Origin: Lachnospiraceae bacterium
Lineage (GTDB): Bacteria > Bacillota > Clostridia > Lachnospirales > Lachnospiraceae
Assembly: GCA_021770785.1 (NCBI GenBank)
Contig: JAETQH010000021.1
Coordinates: forward strand, 1-64,000
Direction of reading: 5' to 3'
Length of the DNA: 64,000 nt
The position numbers and the translations under genes were made by a program. The notes under the pieces were generated by a model that was not told the origin of the DNA, made no database searches, and saw only the letters and a program-made list of their open reading frames with translations. Positions 18,324 through 28,382 of this stretch are shown piece by piece. Every line of letters begins with the position of its first letter. Within the stretch, counting starts at the first letter, position 1.

Positions 18324-20414
18324 CTATGCCTCTATATCCTCTACCTTTCCTGCCCTTGCCGCAATCTCCTTCTCCTGAATATCGGAAGGAGTCTGCTCAT
18401 ATCTGGCAAATTCATAGGAATAGGTTCCGCTGCCGCCTGTCATGGATCTTAAATCGGTGTTGTAACCGTAAAGCTCCATGTAAGGAATATCCGCAAGGAT
18501 TTCCTGGTAGCCTCCGTCCACAGGGTTCATGCCAAGAACACGTCCACGGCGCTTGTTTAAGTCTCCCATCACGTCTCCGGTGTATTTGTCCGGAACAACA
18601 ACCTTTAAGGTGGCGATGGGCTCCAATAAAATCGGAGAAGCATCCATAATACCTTTCTTGAATGCCCCAAGGGCAGCTACCTTAAATGCCATCTCGGAAG
18701 AGTCAACCGGATGATAAGAGCCGTCATAGAGTACCGCTTTGATACCGACTACCGGATATGCCGCCATAGGACCTTTTAAGACACCTTCCTGAATGCCCTT
18801 TTCCACTGCCGGGAAATAGTTTTTCGGAACTGCGCCGCCCACCACAATCTGTTCAAAGACATAGGGCTGCTCTAAATCCCCGGAAGGCTCAAAGGTCATC
18901 TTAACGTGTCCGTACTGTCCGTGTCCGCCGGACTGTTTCTTGTACTTGTACTCCACATCTGCTTTTTTGCGGATTGTTTCGCGGAAAGCAACCTTCGGTT
19001 TTTTCAGTTCTATTTCTACTTTGTAACGTTCTAACAATTTACTTGCCACAACTTCTAAGTGCTGGTCACCCATGCCGTAAAGCAAAGTCTGACCGTTTTC
19101 ACTGTCATTGACTGCCTTTAAGGTCAAATCCTCCTGCATTAATTTCTGCAACGCCTGGGAAATTTTATCCTCGTCTCCCTTATTGACAGCTTTGTATCTT
19201 TTGTACGTATACGGGGTAGAAATGCTGGTTCTGATATAGAGCACAGGGTTAGCCTTTGTAGAAAGGGAGTCTGTGGTCTCCGCCTTTGACAGCTTTGCTA
19301 AGGCTCCGATATCCCCTGCATGAAGCTCCTTTACTTCCTCCGGCTTATTGCCCCGCAGTACATACAGTTTTCCGATTTTTTCTTCTGTGTCCTTGTGATG
19401 GTTAAACAGCACATCATCGGTCTTAATGACGCCGGAATTTACCTTAATTAATGAATATTTTCCAATAAAAGGATCTACAATGGTTTTGAAAATATAAGCA
19501 GACTTCGGTTTTGCAAAGTCGTAATCTGCCTGATAAACTTCATTGGATTTCGCATTGATACCGGTGCAGGAACGTTTTTCGGGGCTTGGCAGATATTTCA
19601 CAATGTCTACCATCAGTGTGTACATACCTCTTGCCAATACATTTGAGCCCATCAATACCGGAACAATACTTCCCTCTGCTACGTTTACACGCAATGCCTG
19701 ACGAATCTCGTCTTCTGAAAATTCTTCTCCGCTAAAATAACGGTCCATAAATTCTTCGCTGGTTTCCGCAACCGCTTCCATCAATGCTTCCCGGCAGATT
19801 CCTAAATTTTCCTGGGAGTAATCGGGAACGTCGGTCTTTTCCACTTCGCCGTTATCCTTCCAGCGTTTTGCCCGCTGCTGTAACACATTGACATAGCCCA
19901 CAAACTGTCCGTTCTCACGGATAGGCAGATGGAACGGAGCAATCTTTTTGCCATAAAGCTCCTGCAAATCCTCCACTACCTGACGATAGCTTGCCTCATC
20001 AATGTCCATATCCGTTACGAACACCATACGGGGCAGACGGTACTTTTCGCAAAGCTCCCATGCCTTTTTTGTTCCCACCTCAATGCCAGCTTTCCCGGAA
20101 ACAACGATAATGGCTGCATCCGCTACGCTGACTGCCTCTTCCACTTCACCTACAAAATCAAAATAACCAGGTGTATCAAGAATGTTAATCTTTGCATCTT
20201 CCCAGATAATCGGAACCACAGAAGTGTTGATAGAAAACTGGCGTTTTGTCTCTTCTTTGTCGTAATCACTTATGGTATTGCCGTCAGTAACTTTTCCCAT
20301 ACGTGTTGTCATTCCCGCAAGATAAGCCATCGCTTCCACGAGACTTGTCTTGCCACACCCCCCATGGCCGAGTAAAACCACATTGCGAATTTTGTCAGTT
20401 GTGTAAACGTTCAT
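18324..20414 (-). CDS. Elongation factor G-like GTPase
   Basis: 'NVVLLGHGGCGKTSLVEAM', 'NILDTPGYFDFVGEV', 'SGGHGQYGHVKMTFEP'. Confidence 0.93.
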   Translation of the reverse strand: MNVYTTDKIRNVVLLGHGGCGKTSLVEAMAYLAGMTTRMGKVTDGNTISDYDKEETKRQFSINTSVVPIIWEDAKINILDTPGYFDFVGEVEEAVSVADAAIIVVSGKAGIEVGTKKAWELCEKYRLPRMVFVTDMDIDEASYRQVVEDLQELYGKKIAPFHLPIRENGQFVGYVNVLQQRAKRWKDNGEVEKTDVPDYSQENLGICREALMEAVAETSEEFMDRYFSGEEFSEDEIRQALRVNVAEGSIVPVLMGSNVLARGMYTLMVDIVKYLPSPEKRSCTGINAKSNEVYQADYDFAKPKSAYIFKTIVDPFIGKYSLIKVNSGVIKTDDVLFNHHKDTEEKIGKLYVLRGNKPEEVKELHAGDIGALAKLSKAETTDSLSTKANPVLYIRTSISTPYTYKRYKAVNKGDEDKISQALQKLMQEDLTLKAVNDSENGQTLLYGMGDQHLEVVASKLLERYKVEIELKKPKVAFRETIRKKADVEYKYKKQSGGHGQYGHVKMTFEPSGDLEQPYVFEQIVVGGAVPKNYFPAVEKGIQEGVLKGPMAAYPVVGIKAVLYDGSYHPVDSSEMAFKVAALGAFKKGIMDASPILLEPIATLKVVVPDKYTGDVMGDLNKRRGRVLGMNPVDGGYQEILADIPYMELYGYNTDLRSMTGGSGTYSYEFARYEQTPSDIQEKEIAARAGKVEDIEA

Positions 20415-20737
20415 AGTAAATCCTCCATATTTTTGTTATTTACAACAACAAGAAATTACGTCACCTGCAATCATATTGTAGCAATTATATTATTGCTGCA
20501 ATGGTATTGCTGCATTGCTGTATGGTTATATTTTACTAAATCAGAACGCTTTTTACAACTTATTTATTCATTTTCACTAACTATATTTACAATAACATAT
20601 GTTTGTTTATATATTATGTATGCTTTTTAAATAATTTATAACCATTCTTATTAAAGTTTTACATAAAGTTCACAGTCCGGACATATTTTATCCATCATAA
20701 CCCGTCTGAACTCCTGCCGCTTTTATACTTTAACGTG

Positions 20738-20874
20738 TTGACTTTTTTTAAGGAAATGTCTATGATAATCTTAATACGAAAGCAAACCATTGATTCGGGA
20801 GAAAAACCAGCCGACTTTTGCCCCCCGAATCAATACCGACTTTTACATAAACTTTTATCTGGGGGTATTTTCGC
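20738..20874 (+). promoter_or_regulatory. Sigma-A-like promoter and structured leader upstream of tyrA
   Basis: TTGACT (20738)-17 nt-TATGAT (20761); leader has perfect 10-bp IR TTGATTCGGG (20790-20799)/CCCGAATCAA (20824-20833); GGGGG SD before ATG. Confidence 0.6.
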
Positions 20875-21972
20875 ATGTCACTGAATAAAATTGGTTTTAT
20901 CGGATTAGGACTGATTGGAGGTTCCATTGCAAAAAAACTGCATTTACTTCACCCGTCATTAACCATTATTGCCACGGCGGGACATATAGAAACTATAGAG
21001 GAAGCCTACGCAGAGCATTTGATTGCCAATCAGACCTTCTGCGGCATGGAGGATTTTACGGACTGTGATTATATCTTTTTATGCACTCCTGTTCAGAGAA
21101 ATATTGAATATTTAAGGCAGTTAAAGGACGTGATTTCACCGGACTGCATCATTACAGACGTGGGCAGTGTCAAAACAGAAATTCATAAAGAAGTAACCGC
21201 CCTGGGTTTAGAGAAAAATTTTATTGGCGGCCACCCCATGGCAGGTTCGGAAAAAACCGGGCTTTCTAGCGCTTCAGATTCACTTCTGGAAAATGCCTAC
21301 TATATTATTACGCCTACGGCAGAGACTTCACCGGAAACCTTAGCGGATTTTACCGAACTGGTGACTTCCTTAGATGCCATTCCCTTAGTGCTTGACTATG
21401 AGCTGCACGATTACGCCACCGCCGCCATCAGCCATTTGCCCCACATCATCGCCTACAGCCTTGTGAATCTGATTAAAGAATCGGACGATGCGGGGGAAAC
21501 CATGAAAACCATTGCGGCAGGCGGATTTAAGGATATTACCAGAATCGCTTCCTCCTCCCCTGTCATGTGGGAAAATATCTGCCTTTCTAACCGGGAACAG
21601 ATTTTAAAGCTGATAGACGCTTATGTTGAAATGCTGTTAAAGACCCGGAAAGACATTGAGAATAAAAATGAACAGGCGTTGATTGACAGCTTTTCTTCAG
21701 CAAAGGACTACCGTGATTCCATTACCATCAGCCCGAAAGGCGTCCTTAAGAATGTTTATGAGCTTTACCTTGATTTACTAGATGAAGCCGGGGGAATTGC
21801 CACGGTGGCAACGATTTTAGCCAGCAACCATTTAAGCATTAAAAATATCGGCATTATCCACAACCGGGAATTTGAAGACGGTGTTCTGCGATTAGAGCTG
21901 TATGACGCAGAGGCATTAGAAGCTGCGGTGGAGCTTTTGAAAAAACATCATTATACGATTTATGAACGTTAA
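20875..21972 (+). CDS. tyrA: Prephenate dehydrogenase with C-terminal ACT-like region
   Basis: 'IGFIGLGLIGGSIAKKL', 'GGHPMAGSEKTGLSSA', C-terminal 'GGIATVATILASNHLSIKNIGI'. Confidence 0.94.
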   Translation: MSLNKIGFIGLGLIGGSIAKKLHLLHPSLTIIATAGHIETIEEAYAEHLIANQTFCGMEDFTDCDYIFLCTPVQRNIEYLRQLKDVISPDCIITDVGSVKTEIHKEVTALGLEKNFIGGHPMAGSEKTGLSSASDSLLENAYYIITPTAETSPETLADFTELVTSLDAIPLVLDYELHDYATAAISHLPHIIAYSLVNLIKESDDAGETMKTIAAGGFKDITRIASSSPVMWENICLSNREQILKLIDAYVEMLLKTRKDIENKNEQALIDSFSSAKDYRDSITISPKGVLKNVYELYLDLLDEAGGIATVATILASNHLSIKNIGIIHNREFEDGVLRLELYDAEALEAAVELLKKHHYTIYER

Positions 21973-22005
21973 AAACGGCGGGGCTTTAAGTCCCCGCCGT
22001 TTTTA
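21971..22005. terminator. Bidirectional terminator; overlaps the 3' end of the HipA-like ORF
   Basis: AAAAACGGCGGGGCTTTAAGTCCCCGCCGTTTTTA. Confidence 0.93.
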
Positions 22006-23182
22006 CGTTTAGTTTGCTCTGTTGCCGGTCAAGCGATGCACCCTCCGGGTATGTTTTTATTCCAAGTTCCTTTGCCCTACTCATAAATGAATGATAGTGT
22101 GATTTTACAATAAAATCCTCCGGCTCTATCTCACCGGTAAAATGGAAATCTGTTCTCTTCATAGCCATATGAGCTAACTCACTCATTGTTTTACTGCTAT
22201 CAAATAGTGATTGTCCTCCGGTACTATCATTCATTAAAGCCCTGTCGAAAGAATTATTATGGTCAAACAGAGGATGGCAGCCAACTATTTCCATGTCGTT
22301 ACAATGATACCAAAATCCCCAGTTCTGCCCATGTCTATCTCTGTTACTTATCAGGTAATCTACAATCAACATTTTGTATATGCTGTCTTTGTCTATTTTC
22401 ATTATCTCTGTCCCAAAATCCATCCCATTTACATTGCAGTATGATGCAAAGTCCATTGCACTTAGCATACTCAAATCCTCATCTGTCATACATTCACACT
22501 TACAGCAGTAAACTTTTTCATCCATTGCTTTACTGTATTTTAAATGCCTCACATTGCACTTATCCAGTATATTTGATACCTCCACTTCTATTCTGGCCTC
22601 GTCGTCCCCATTTGCCCCTTTTTTGTACAGATACAACTGCCCGTTCTCTCGTCTCCAGCACTTCGCATATGCTCCATTTGTTGTAAGTTCCGGTGTATGA
22701 ACCTTACCCTGAAGCGTTAAACTTGACCCATGTAAAGCTACCTGTGCCACTATTTCACTCAGCTTGTTCTGCCTCAAGTCAACCTCAAACCAACTTACCC
22801 TGTCATCCTCCGACTTGACCCAGTAGTTATCCTGCAATGACACTGCCCTGCAAGTCAATGCCACTTTTGCTCTATACTCCGGTGATTGAGCCTGTTCAAG
22901 TCCAAGTAATCCGAGTATCTTCTTAGCATTATCCCTATCCAATGGGAGAACCCTAGACGATAAGAAAGATATAATAGCATCTCTGCAACTGTTTGCCGCT
23001 ATAGCCATCTGTGTTGCATTGTATCTGCCTTCTTTACTTGGGTCATATTCATACTGCCTCAATTTCCCCTTGATTTGATATGGTATATGCCTCTCACTCA
23101 ACACCTCGTATATTAATGCATCGAAATTTATCCTCATAACCGGTATGTCTTTCATCATCAGTATTAAATTATCCGTCACCAT
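21986..23182 (-). CDS. HipA-fold kinase-like protein adjacent to the Wadjet operon
   Basis: 'LISNRDRHGQNWGFW' and 'CHPLFDHNNSFDRAL' match HipA catalytic-loop and metal-binding motif layout; 'LYLYKKG...EVEVSNILDKC' nucleotide-binding region. Confidence 0.72.
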   Translation of the reverse strand: MVTDNLILMMKDIPVMRINFDALIYEVLSERHIPYQIKGKLRQYEYDPSKEGRYNATQMAIAANSCRDAIISFLSSRVLPLDRDNAKKILGLLGLEQAQSPEYRAKVALTCRAVSLQDNYWVKSEDDRVSWFEVDLRQNKLSEIVAQVALHGSSLTLQGKVHTPELTTNGAYAKCWRRENGQLYLYKKGANGDDEARIEVEVSNILDKCNVRHLKYSKAMDEKVYCCKCECMTDEDLSMLSAMDFASYCNVNGMDFGTEIMKIDKDSIYKMLIVDYLISNRDRHGQNWGFWYHCNDMEIVGCHPLFDHNNSFDRALMNDSTGGQSLFDSSKTMSELAHMAMKRTDFHFTGEIEPEDFIVKSHYHSFMSRAKELGIKTYPEGASLDRQQSKLNVKTAGT

Positions 23183-23263
23183 ATCACCACCTCAAATTAA
23201 ACACTAGACTTTCATCTATGATAAGAGCCAAACACTAATTTCAGTCTCTATACAAAGCCCCAT

Positions 23264-26200
23264 CTAAAAAATCAACTCCTGCTGCTCCATCACTTCAATT
23301 CTGGCTGCAATGATTGTTTCTTCCTCGGAGCCCCGCATATGGTCTGCCTTAAGATACTGCATATCATTTCGGAGATTCGCTGCAATCAGTGTCAATACAT
23401 AAATATTATCAAACTGATTGTAAATGGATTCCCCTCCCAGTCCGGACAGACAGATTAACTGTGTATTTGTCTTTTTTGCCATGTCCATCAACGGTTTCAG
23501 CAGATGGGAAGCATTTGTCTGGGCAAAGGGATTATCCATGACGAGTACCTTTCCTTCGTTGCGGTCTGCAAAAATATCCGTATCATCTCTGCGCATATAA
23601 TAAAGCAAAGCAGAGAGTATGACAAATGCAGACAGAAAGCCTTCTCCGCCGGAGTTTCTCGCCACATCTGCCCAGGTAATGGCATACTCCCGCTGCTCTT
23701 CAATCTTATACAGGCGAATCTGTACATTTCCGATTCCTACCACCGCATCATACAGGCTTTTTGTCGTCACCTTCGTACCAAGATATTCTTGTACATTTTT
23801 ATTTTCTTCCAACAAAGCAATTCCCTTCGCCGTGATATCGTCAATATAATCCTGCAGACGCAGCTCATAAAGGCTTTCATTTTCTGCCCAGTCCGGTAGT
23901 TCTATTTTTAACATTTTTACAGGACGTTCCCTTATGGTAATCGTGGAATTGTGGTCAATTTTGTTTAAGTTTTCGTGTACCTCTTTCAGGTAATCTCCAA
24001 ACAGTTCTACGATTTTTGCCTTTTCCTTTTCTACCATGGAAATGTCCACCAGCAATTTTTCCATCAGATTTTGATAAGAGGCGATTGTCGTATCAAGCTG
24101 CTTTATCACACGCATGGCATCATAGGTTAACTGCAGCATGGATTCCAGTGGCTTCTGGTAAAATTCTTCTGCGAAAAGCTCCATCCGGATAATCTGATTT
24201 AATACCCGCTCCAGTCCCAGACGTGCATCTCGGCGCTGCTCTACACAGGAATTATAATCCCGCACTAAAAGTCCTTTCTGCCTTGTCAGCTCCTGACCGC
24301 TCATAGCCGAAAAATCTACTTCCCACTCTATCGGATGATTACAGGTAAAATCCTCATATTCCGCCAAAGCGGTCAGATTGCTTTCATAATTCTGCAATTT
24401 CTTTAAGATACGGTTTGCTTCTTTCTGTTCCTCTTCTTTTTCATACTCTAATTTTTTGATGGTTTCTTTGAAATCTATGGTCTGGATATTAGCTTTTGCC
24501 ATCGGTGTTTCCTTCTGGCAGCGTTCCTTTAACTCCATAAATTTATTTTCCCGCTCCCGGCAAATCAGGGCATAGCAGATTTCTTCCTCACGAATCAATC
24601 CCTCTTTCTGACAGATTTTTCTCTCCTGCTCCTCTAAGCGTATTTCCTGATGTGTTTCCTCTTTCCTGTTATAGGTTACGCCAAGCCACATATCTTCAGA
24701 CAAATGGTACTTGTCCTTTAAATGCTCTAACTCTTTTAATGCCCTGTCATAACGCTTGCCCGCTGCCATGGCGCGCTCTTCTAATTCTCTCTGCTCCGCA
24801 TGGATTCCGTTGGTAATCACCTCGTAACGGACTTCTGCTTCTTTTGCACCCTCCGGTGTCAGTTCCTCTGTTTCTTCTGTTTCTGTCGGATATTGCTGAT
24901 AGCGTGACTGTTTTTTCTCGCATTCTTCCAATTCCCGCTCTAACAATATCAGACTGTTTTTTCCGGTATCTATCTTCTCTTCCAGTCGGCTGATTTTTTC
25001 TTTGAGCAGCTTTCTCTGATTCGCCAGACGTTCTTTTTCTTTTTGATTCTTCTCGAAAAGCCTGCGGTTTTCCTGATATTTCTCATAGCTCTCACAAAGC
25101 TGTTCAAAATCGATGAGCCTTCTATGCTGATAAAGTATCTCCTGCTCAAGTTCTGCAATCTGCTGTTCTCTCTTTGTCTGAAGGGTTTCCAGTTCCTCTG
25201 CTTCTTCCCGTTTCTTTAAAATTTCCTGATCTAATACAGCTAATTCCAGCTCCTGTCTGCCGAGTGTTTCTTTTACATCCTCGTAACTGCTTTTTGTCAC
25301 CTTCTGGCTTTTGATTTTTTCCTGTTTTTCAAAATACTCTGCGTATTCCTGTTTTTTCTGTGCAATGGACTTCTTTACTTTTTCTATCTGTGCCGCTTTT
25401 TCTGTCAGCATCTGCTGCAATTTTTCTTCTTCCAGCAGGTTGTCATTAAACCAGAGATAAAAGCTCAAATTTGCAAAAGAACGAACTGCCCCCTTTTGTT
25501 TTTCTTCTTTCTGTTCTAATTCTTCCCGGATTAAAATCGGAACCGGAACGGAAGTATATACCTGCTCCGGCAATTCTGCCAGATGTTCCAAATCATGTCT
25601 GGACAATATCAGGGAATAGGGAAGAAACGGATGCTCCTCTACCAGTTTTTTATTTTTCTTTACCGTATACTGGTTTCTCTTTAACCATTCCATGCCATAG
25701 ACAAAATGGATTCCCGACTCTTCTAACATTCTTTTAAATTCTTCCGAGAGTTCAAGCACTTCTCCTTCCGCTAACTTCCGGTATTCCTTTTCCAGTGCAT
25801 CGGATTCCTTCTCCAATCCCCGCCGGATTCTGTCGGTATCTGCAAGTTTCCGTTCTGCAGCCAGAAGGATTCTTTCCGTATGAAACTGCTCCGTCTGCTC
25901 CATGTTAAAATACTGCAGAATAACGCTCCGCTCTGACAATTCTGCTTCATAATCTGCAAGCTGCTTCTCTGCCATTTTCTTTTCGGATTCCAGCCGGATT
26001 TTATCCGCAGCTTTATCCTCAATCAGACGCTGAATACTCTTATGCTGTTTTTTGTACTGTTCTAATTCATTTCTTGCCCCTGTTTTTTTGCGTTCTGTTT
26101 CACCTGACTGTTTTTCATATTCCATCTGCCGGATTTTCAGTGTTCCGGTTTCATACTGGCCCAGTATATTTCTGCTCCAGTCCGCCTGATATTCCCGATT

Positions 26201-27673
26201 AAAATTTTCCTCTGTCTTATCAAATGCCTTAATTTCCGCCCGCAGTGCACCTGCCTGTTCGGATAGTTCTTTTTCTGATTTTTGCAGTTCCTCCGATTTC
26301 TTCTGCTCTAGCTGACGTTCCTGCATCATGCTTTGGATTTTGGCATGACACTGCTTTTTTTCCTCCTCTTTCCTGGAAAAATAGGTCCGGTAATATTTTT
26401 TCAGCCGGATTCCCAGACGATTTCTTTCCGGCTCTAAATCTTCTTCTTTTTTCCGGCACAAAAGCAGCCGCTGGTTTTCTCTGTCCAGCTCTTCTTTGCA
26501 TTCCGATACATTTTCCTGCCCTCTGGCACAAGATAAAATCTGAAGCTTTCGGGATATTTCGTCCTTCCCTTTCTCTAAGTTATCCTGCTCTATTTTCAGC
26601 ATTTCCAGATTACTTCCGCTGAAACGCTCCCGTTCTTCAATCTCATAAATCTCTTTGGATAACTTTTCATATTCCAAATGGGATAACTGCTGTTCTAATT
26701 CTTCCATCCGCAGTTCTGCTGCCTCATAATGTTGCTGTTCCTGCCCATTCCTCTTCTGAAGCTGATGGATAAAATCTGCAATCCGTGACTTCTGTTCTTC
26801 TAATCCATCAGATATCTCCTGATATTTTAACGCACTTTCTCTGATACGTTCTGCCTCCTGCCCAAAAGCATGGATGGTATCTCTGCGCTGGATTTTGGAC
26901 TGGTTGTCCTTATACTGCCCGGTGTATTTTTCCAAAATACTCTGGAATTCTTTCATCCGGCTCTTATCCTTATTCAGCTTGCTCTCCACAGCTTCTAAAA
27001 ACCACTTATCCACCAGACCCTTTTCATCCCTACAATCTGCAAACAGCTCGGAAAGACCGGACTCTTTCAGATTCACCTTTTTGATAATGCTTTCCCATTC
27101 CTTATAATAAATCTGGTATTCCGTCAATTTATCAAAATACTGCTTTGACTGTGCCGGATTATTCATGTCATAATAGAAAAACGGTACACTCCGCTCCCGC
27201 TTATAACTCTCAAAAAGCTGCCGGCAGACATGAAAACTTTTTAACGTAATATCTTTTTTTGTTTTTTCCACAACCGGAAGATGATAAATATCCTGTATAC
27301 AGCGTTCCTTGTATTCAGCAATGAAATTTATCGTTTCCAGTTCTTCCTGCCGCTCCTCGGAAATCTCCTGATTTTTACGAACCATCATACCTGTCAGTAC
27401 ATAGCCCGCATCCTGATCCAGTTTCCATTCCACCAATATAAATGCCGGTTTATTTGTGGTAAAATAACCAGAAAAAGGACGGTCCTTTGCATCCCGGTAA
27501 CGCTTATGCACAAAAGGTGCCGTCATCATTTGCACCAGAACGGATTTACCTCCTCCATTCCTAAGAGAAAGCAGGGTACTTTTTCCATTCATCTGAAAAG
27601 TTTCATCACTGATCCGGATGGCATTGTTATTATAATTTAAGTTAATAAAACGTACTGCATTTATTTTGCTCAT
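23264..27673 (-). CDS. jetC: Wadjet JetC: SMC/MukB-like ATPase
   Basis: 1469 aa; N-terminal Walker A 'SLRNGGGKSVLVQMM', very long coiled coil, C-terminal 'SGGEGFLSAF' and Walker B-like 'KVLVMDNPFAQTNASHLL'. Confidence 0.9.
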   Translation of the reverse strand: MSKINAVRFINLNYNNNAIRISDETFQMNGKSTLLSLRNGGGKSVLVQMMTAPFVHKRYRDAKDRPFSGYFTTNKPAFILVEWKLDQDAGYVLTGMMVRKNQEISEERQEELETINFIAEYKERCIQDIYHLPVVEKTKKDITLKSFHVCRQLFESYKRERSVPFFYYDMNNPAQSKQYFDKLTEYQIYYKEWESIIKKVNLKESGLSELFADCRDEKGLVDKWFLEAVESKLNKDKSRMKEFQSILEKYTGQYKDNQSKIQRRDTIHAFGQEAERIRESALKYQEISDGLEEQKSRIADFIHQLQKRNGQEQQHYEAAELRMEELEQQLSHLEYEKLSKEIYEIEERERFSGSNLEMLKIEQDNLEKGKDEISRKLQILSCARGQENVSECKEELDRENQRLLLCRKKEEDLEPERNRLGIRLKKYYRTYFSRKEEEKKQCHAKIQSMMQERQLEQKKSEELQKSEKELSEQAGALRAEIKAFDKTEENFNREYQADWSRNILGQYETGTLKIRQMEYEKQSGETERKKTGARNELEQYKKQHKSIQRLIEDKAADKIRLESEKKMAEKQLADYEAELSERSVILQYFNMEQTEQFHTERILLAAERKLADTDRIRRGLEKESDALEKEYRKLAEGEVLELSEEFKRMLEESGIHFVYGMEWLKRNQYTVKKNKKLVEEHPFLPYSLILSRHDLEHLAELPEQVYTSVPVPILIREELEQKEEKQKGAVRSFANLSFYLWFNDNLLEEEKLQQMLTEKAAQIEKVKKSIAQKKQEYAEYFEKQEKIKSQKVTKSSYEDVKETLGRQELELAVLDQEILKKREEAEELETLQTKREQQIAELEQEILYQHRRLIDFEQLCESYEKYQENRRLFEKNQKEKERLANQRKLLKEKISRLEEKIDTGKNSLILLERELEECEKKQSRYQQYPTETEETEELTPEGAKEAEVRYEVITNGIHAEQRELEERAMAAGKRYDRALKELEHLKDKYHLSEDMWLGVTYNRKEETHQEIRLEEQERKICQKEGLIREEEICYALICRERENKFMELKERCQKETPMAKANIQTIDFKETIKKLEYEKEEEQKEANRILKKLQNYESNLTALAEYEDFTCNHPIEWEVDFSAMSGQELTRQKGLLVRDYNSCVEQRRDARLGLERVLNQIIRMELFAEEFYQKPLESMLQLTYDAMRVIKQLDTTIASYQNLMEKLLVDISMVEKEKAKIVELFGDYLKEVHENLNKIDHNSTITIRERPVKMLKIELPDWAENESLYELRLQDYIDDITAKGIALLEENKNVQEYLGTKVTTKSLYDAVVGIGNVQIRLYKIEEQREYAITWADVARNSGGEGFLSAFVILSALLYYMRRDDTDIFADRNEGKVLVMDNPFAQTNASHLLKPLMDMAKKTNTQLICLSGLGGESIYNQFDNIYVLTLIAANLRNDMQYLKADHMRGSEEETIIAARIEVMEQQELIF

Positions 27674-27674
27674 G

Positions 27675-28379
27675 TTATCCCTCCAGTACCCGTCTGACTC
27701 TCTGGAAATTGTTCTGATTCAAAAGATTCCAGTCCATAAAATTATCCAGCTTCTTTGTCGTCTTAATCATCTCATCTTCTTCCACATACTCAATCAGCCC
27801 CTGACGCTCTAAGAAATTTAAAAGATTGTACAAAAACCCTTCTTTGGTTGTTTTTGCCCGGGAGCCCTTTTCGTCAGAACGGAGCGCCTCATATGCTTCT
27901 AACATATTGGAAAAAGCGATTCCCGCCTGCTCTTCCTCTTCTTCACTGACCCGCTCTGTTCCTTCTTTGAGCCGGGTGGAAATACAGTTTTGCAGTTCTC
28001 CTACCCGCATATAATCTCTCGTCTTACTGGTGGCTCCCTGACCGTCATAAAACTCTGTCAAAAGCGTCAATATAACGAACTGGGAGAGATAATAGTCTTT
28101 ATCCGTCCCGTTTGATTTGCACAATGCCTGTTTTAGCTGTGCTTTGGAAAAGCCAAGAAAGGTATTATCTTCTCTGGGAATCAGATAAATCACATTACCG
28201 TACCGTTCAATATCACACTCTGCAATCTCTCCCTGGGATTTTACCAGGTTCTGAATCCGCTCACTTTCCGCATATGCGCGGTACAGCCGCTCCTGATTTT
28301 CTTCACTCATCTCATGATACTCTAACAGATAATAAAAAATCTCCTGTCCGATACGGATATCTTCTATTTCATATGCCAT
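27675..28379 (-). CDS. jetB: Wadjet JetB: MksE-like kleisin-associated (KITE) protein
   Basis: 234 aa ORF located 1 bp before jetC and 3 bp after jetA; wHTH-like. Confidence 0.82.
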   Translation of the reverse strand: MAYEIEDIRIGQEIFYYLLEYHEMSEENQERLYRAYAESERIQNLVKSQGEIAECDIERYGNVIYLIPREDNTFLGFSKAQLKQALCKSNGTDKDYYLSQFVILTLLTEFYDGQGATSKTRDYMRVGELQNCISTRLKEGTERVSEEEEEQAGIAFSNMLEAYEALRSDEKGSRAKTTKEGFLYNLLNFLERQGLIEYVEEDEMIKTTKKLDNFMDWNLLNQNNFQRVRRVLEG

Positions 28380-28382
28380 CTG

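Noticed and set aside
20461-20530. 'attgctgca' repeats upstream of the EF-G-like gene as a regulatory array
   Set aside because: Short AT-rich repetition without clear pairing or spacing; too weak to support.
23264-27673. JetC as a housekeeping SMC or MukB condensin
   Set aside because: Operon with kleisin-like, KITE-like and TOPRIM JetD genes fits Wadjet instead. Subtype left open because the I/II/III models cannot be run here.
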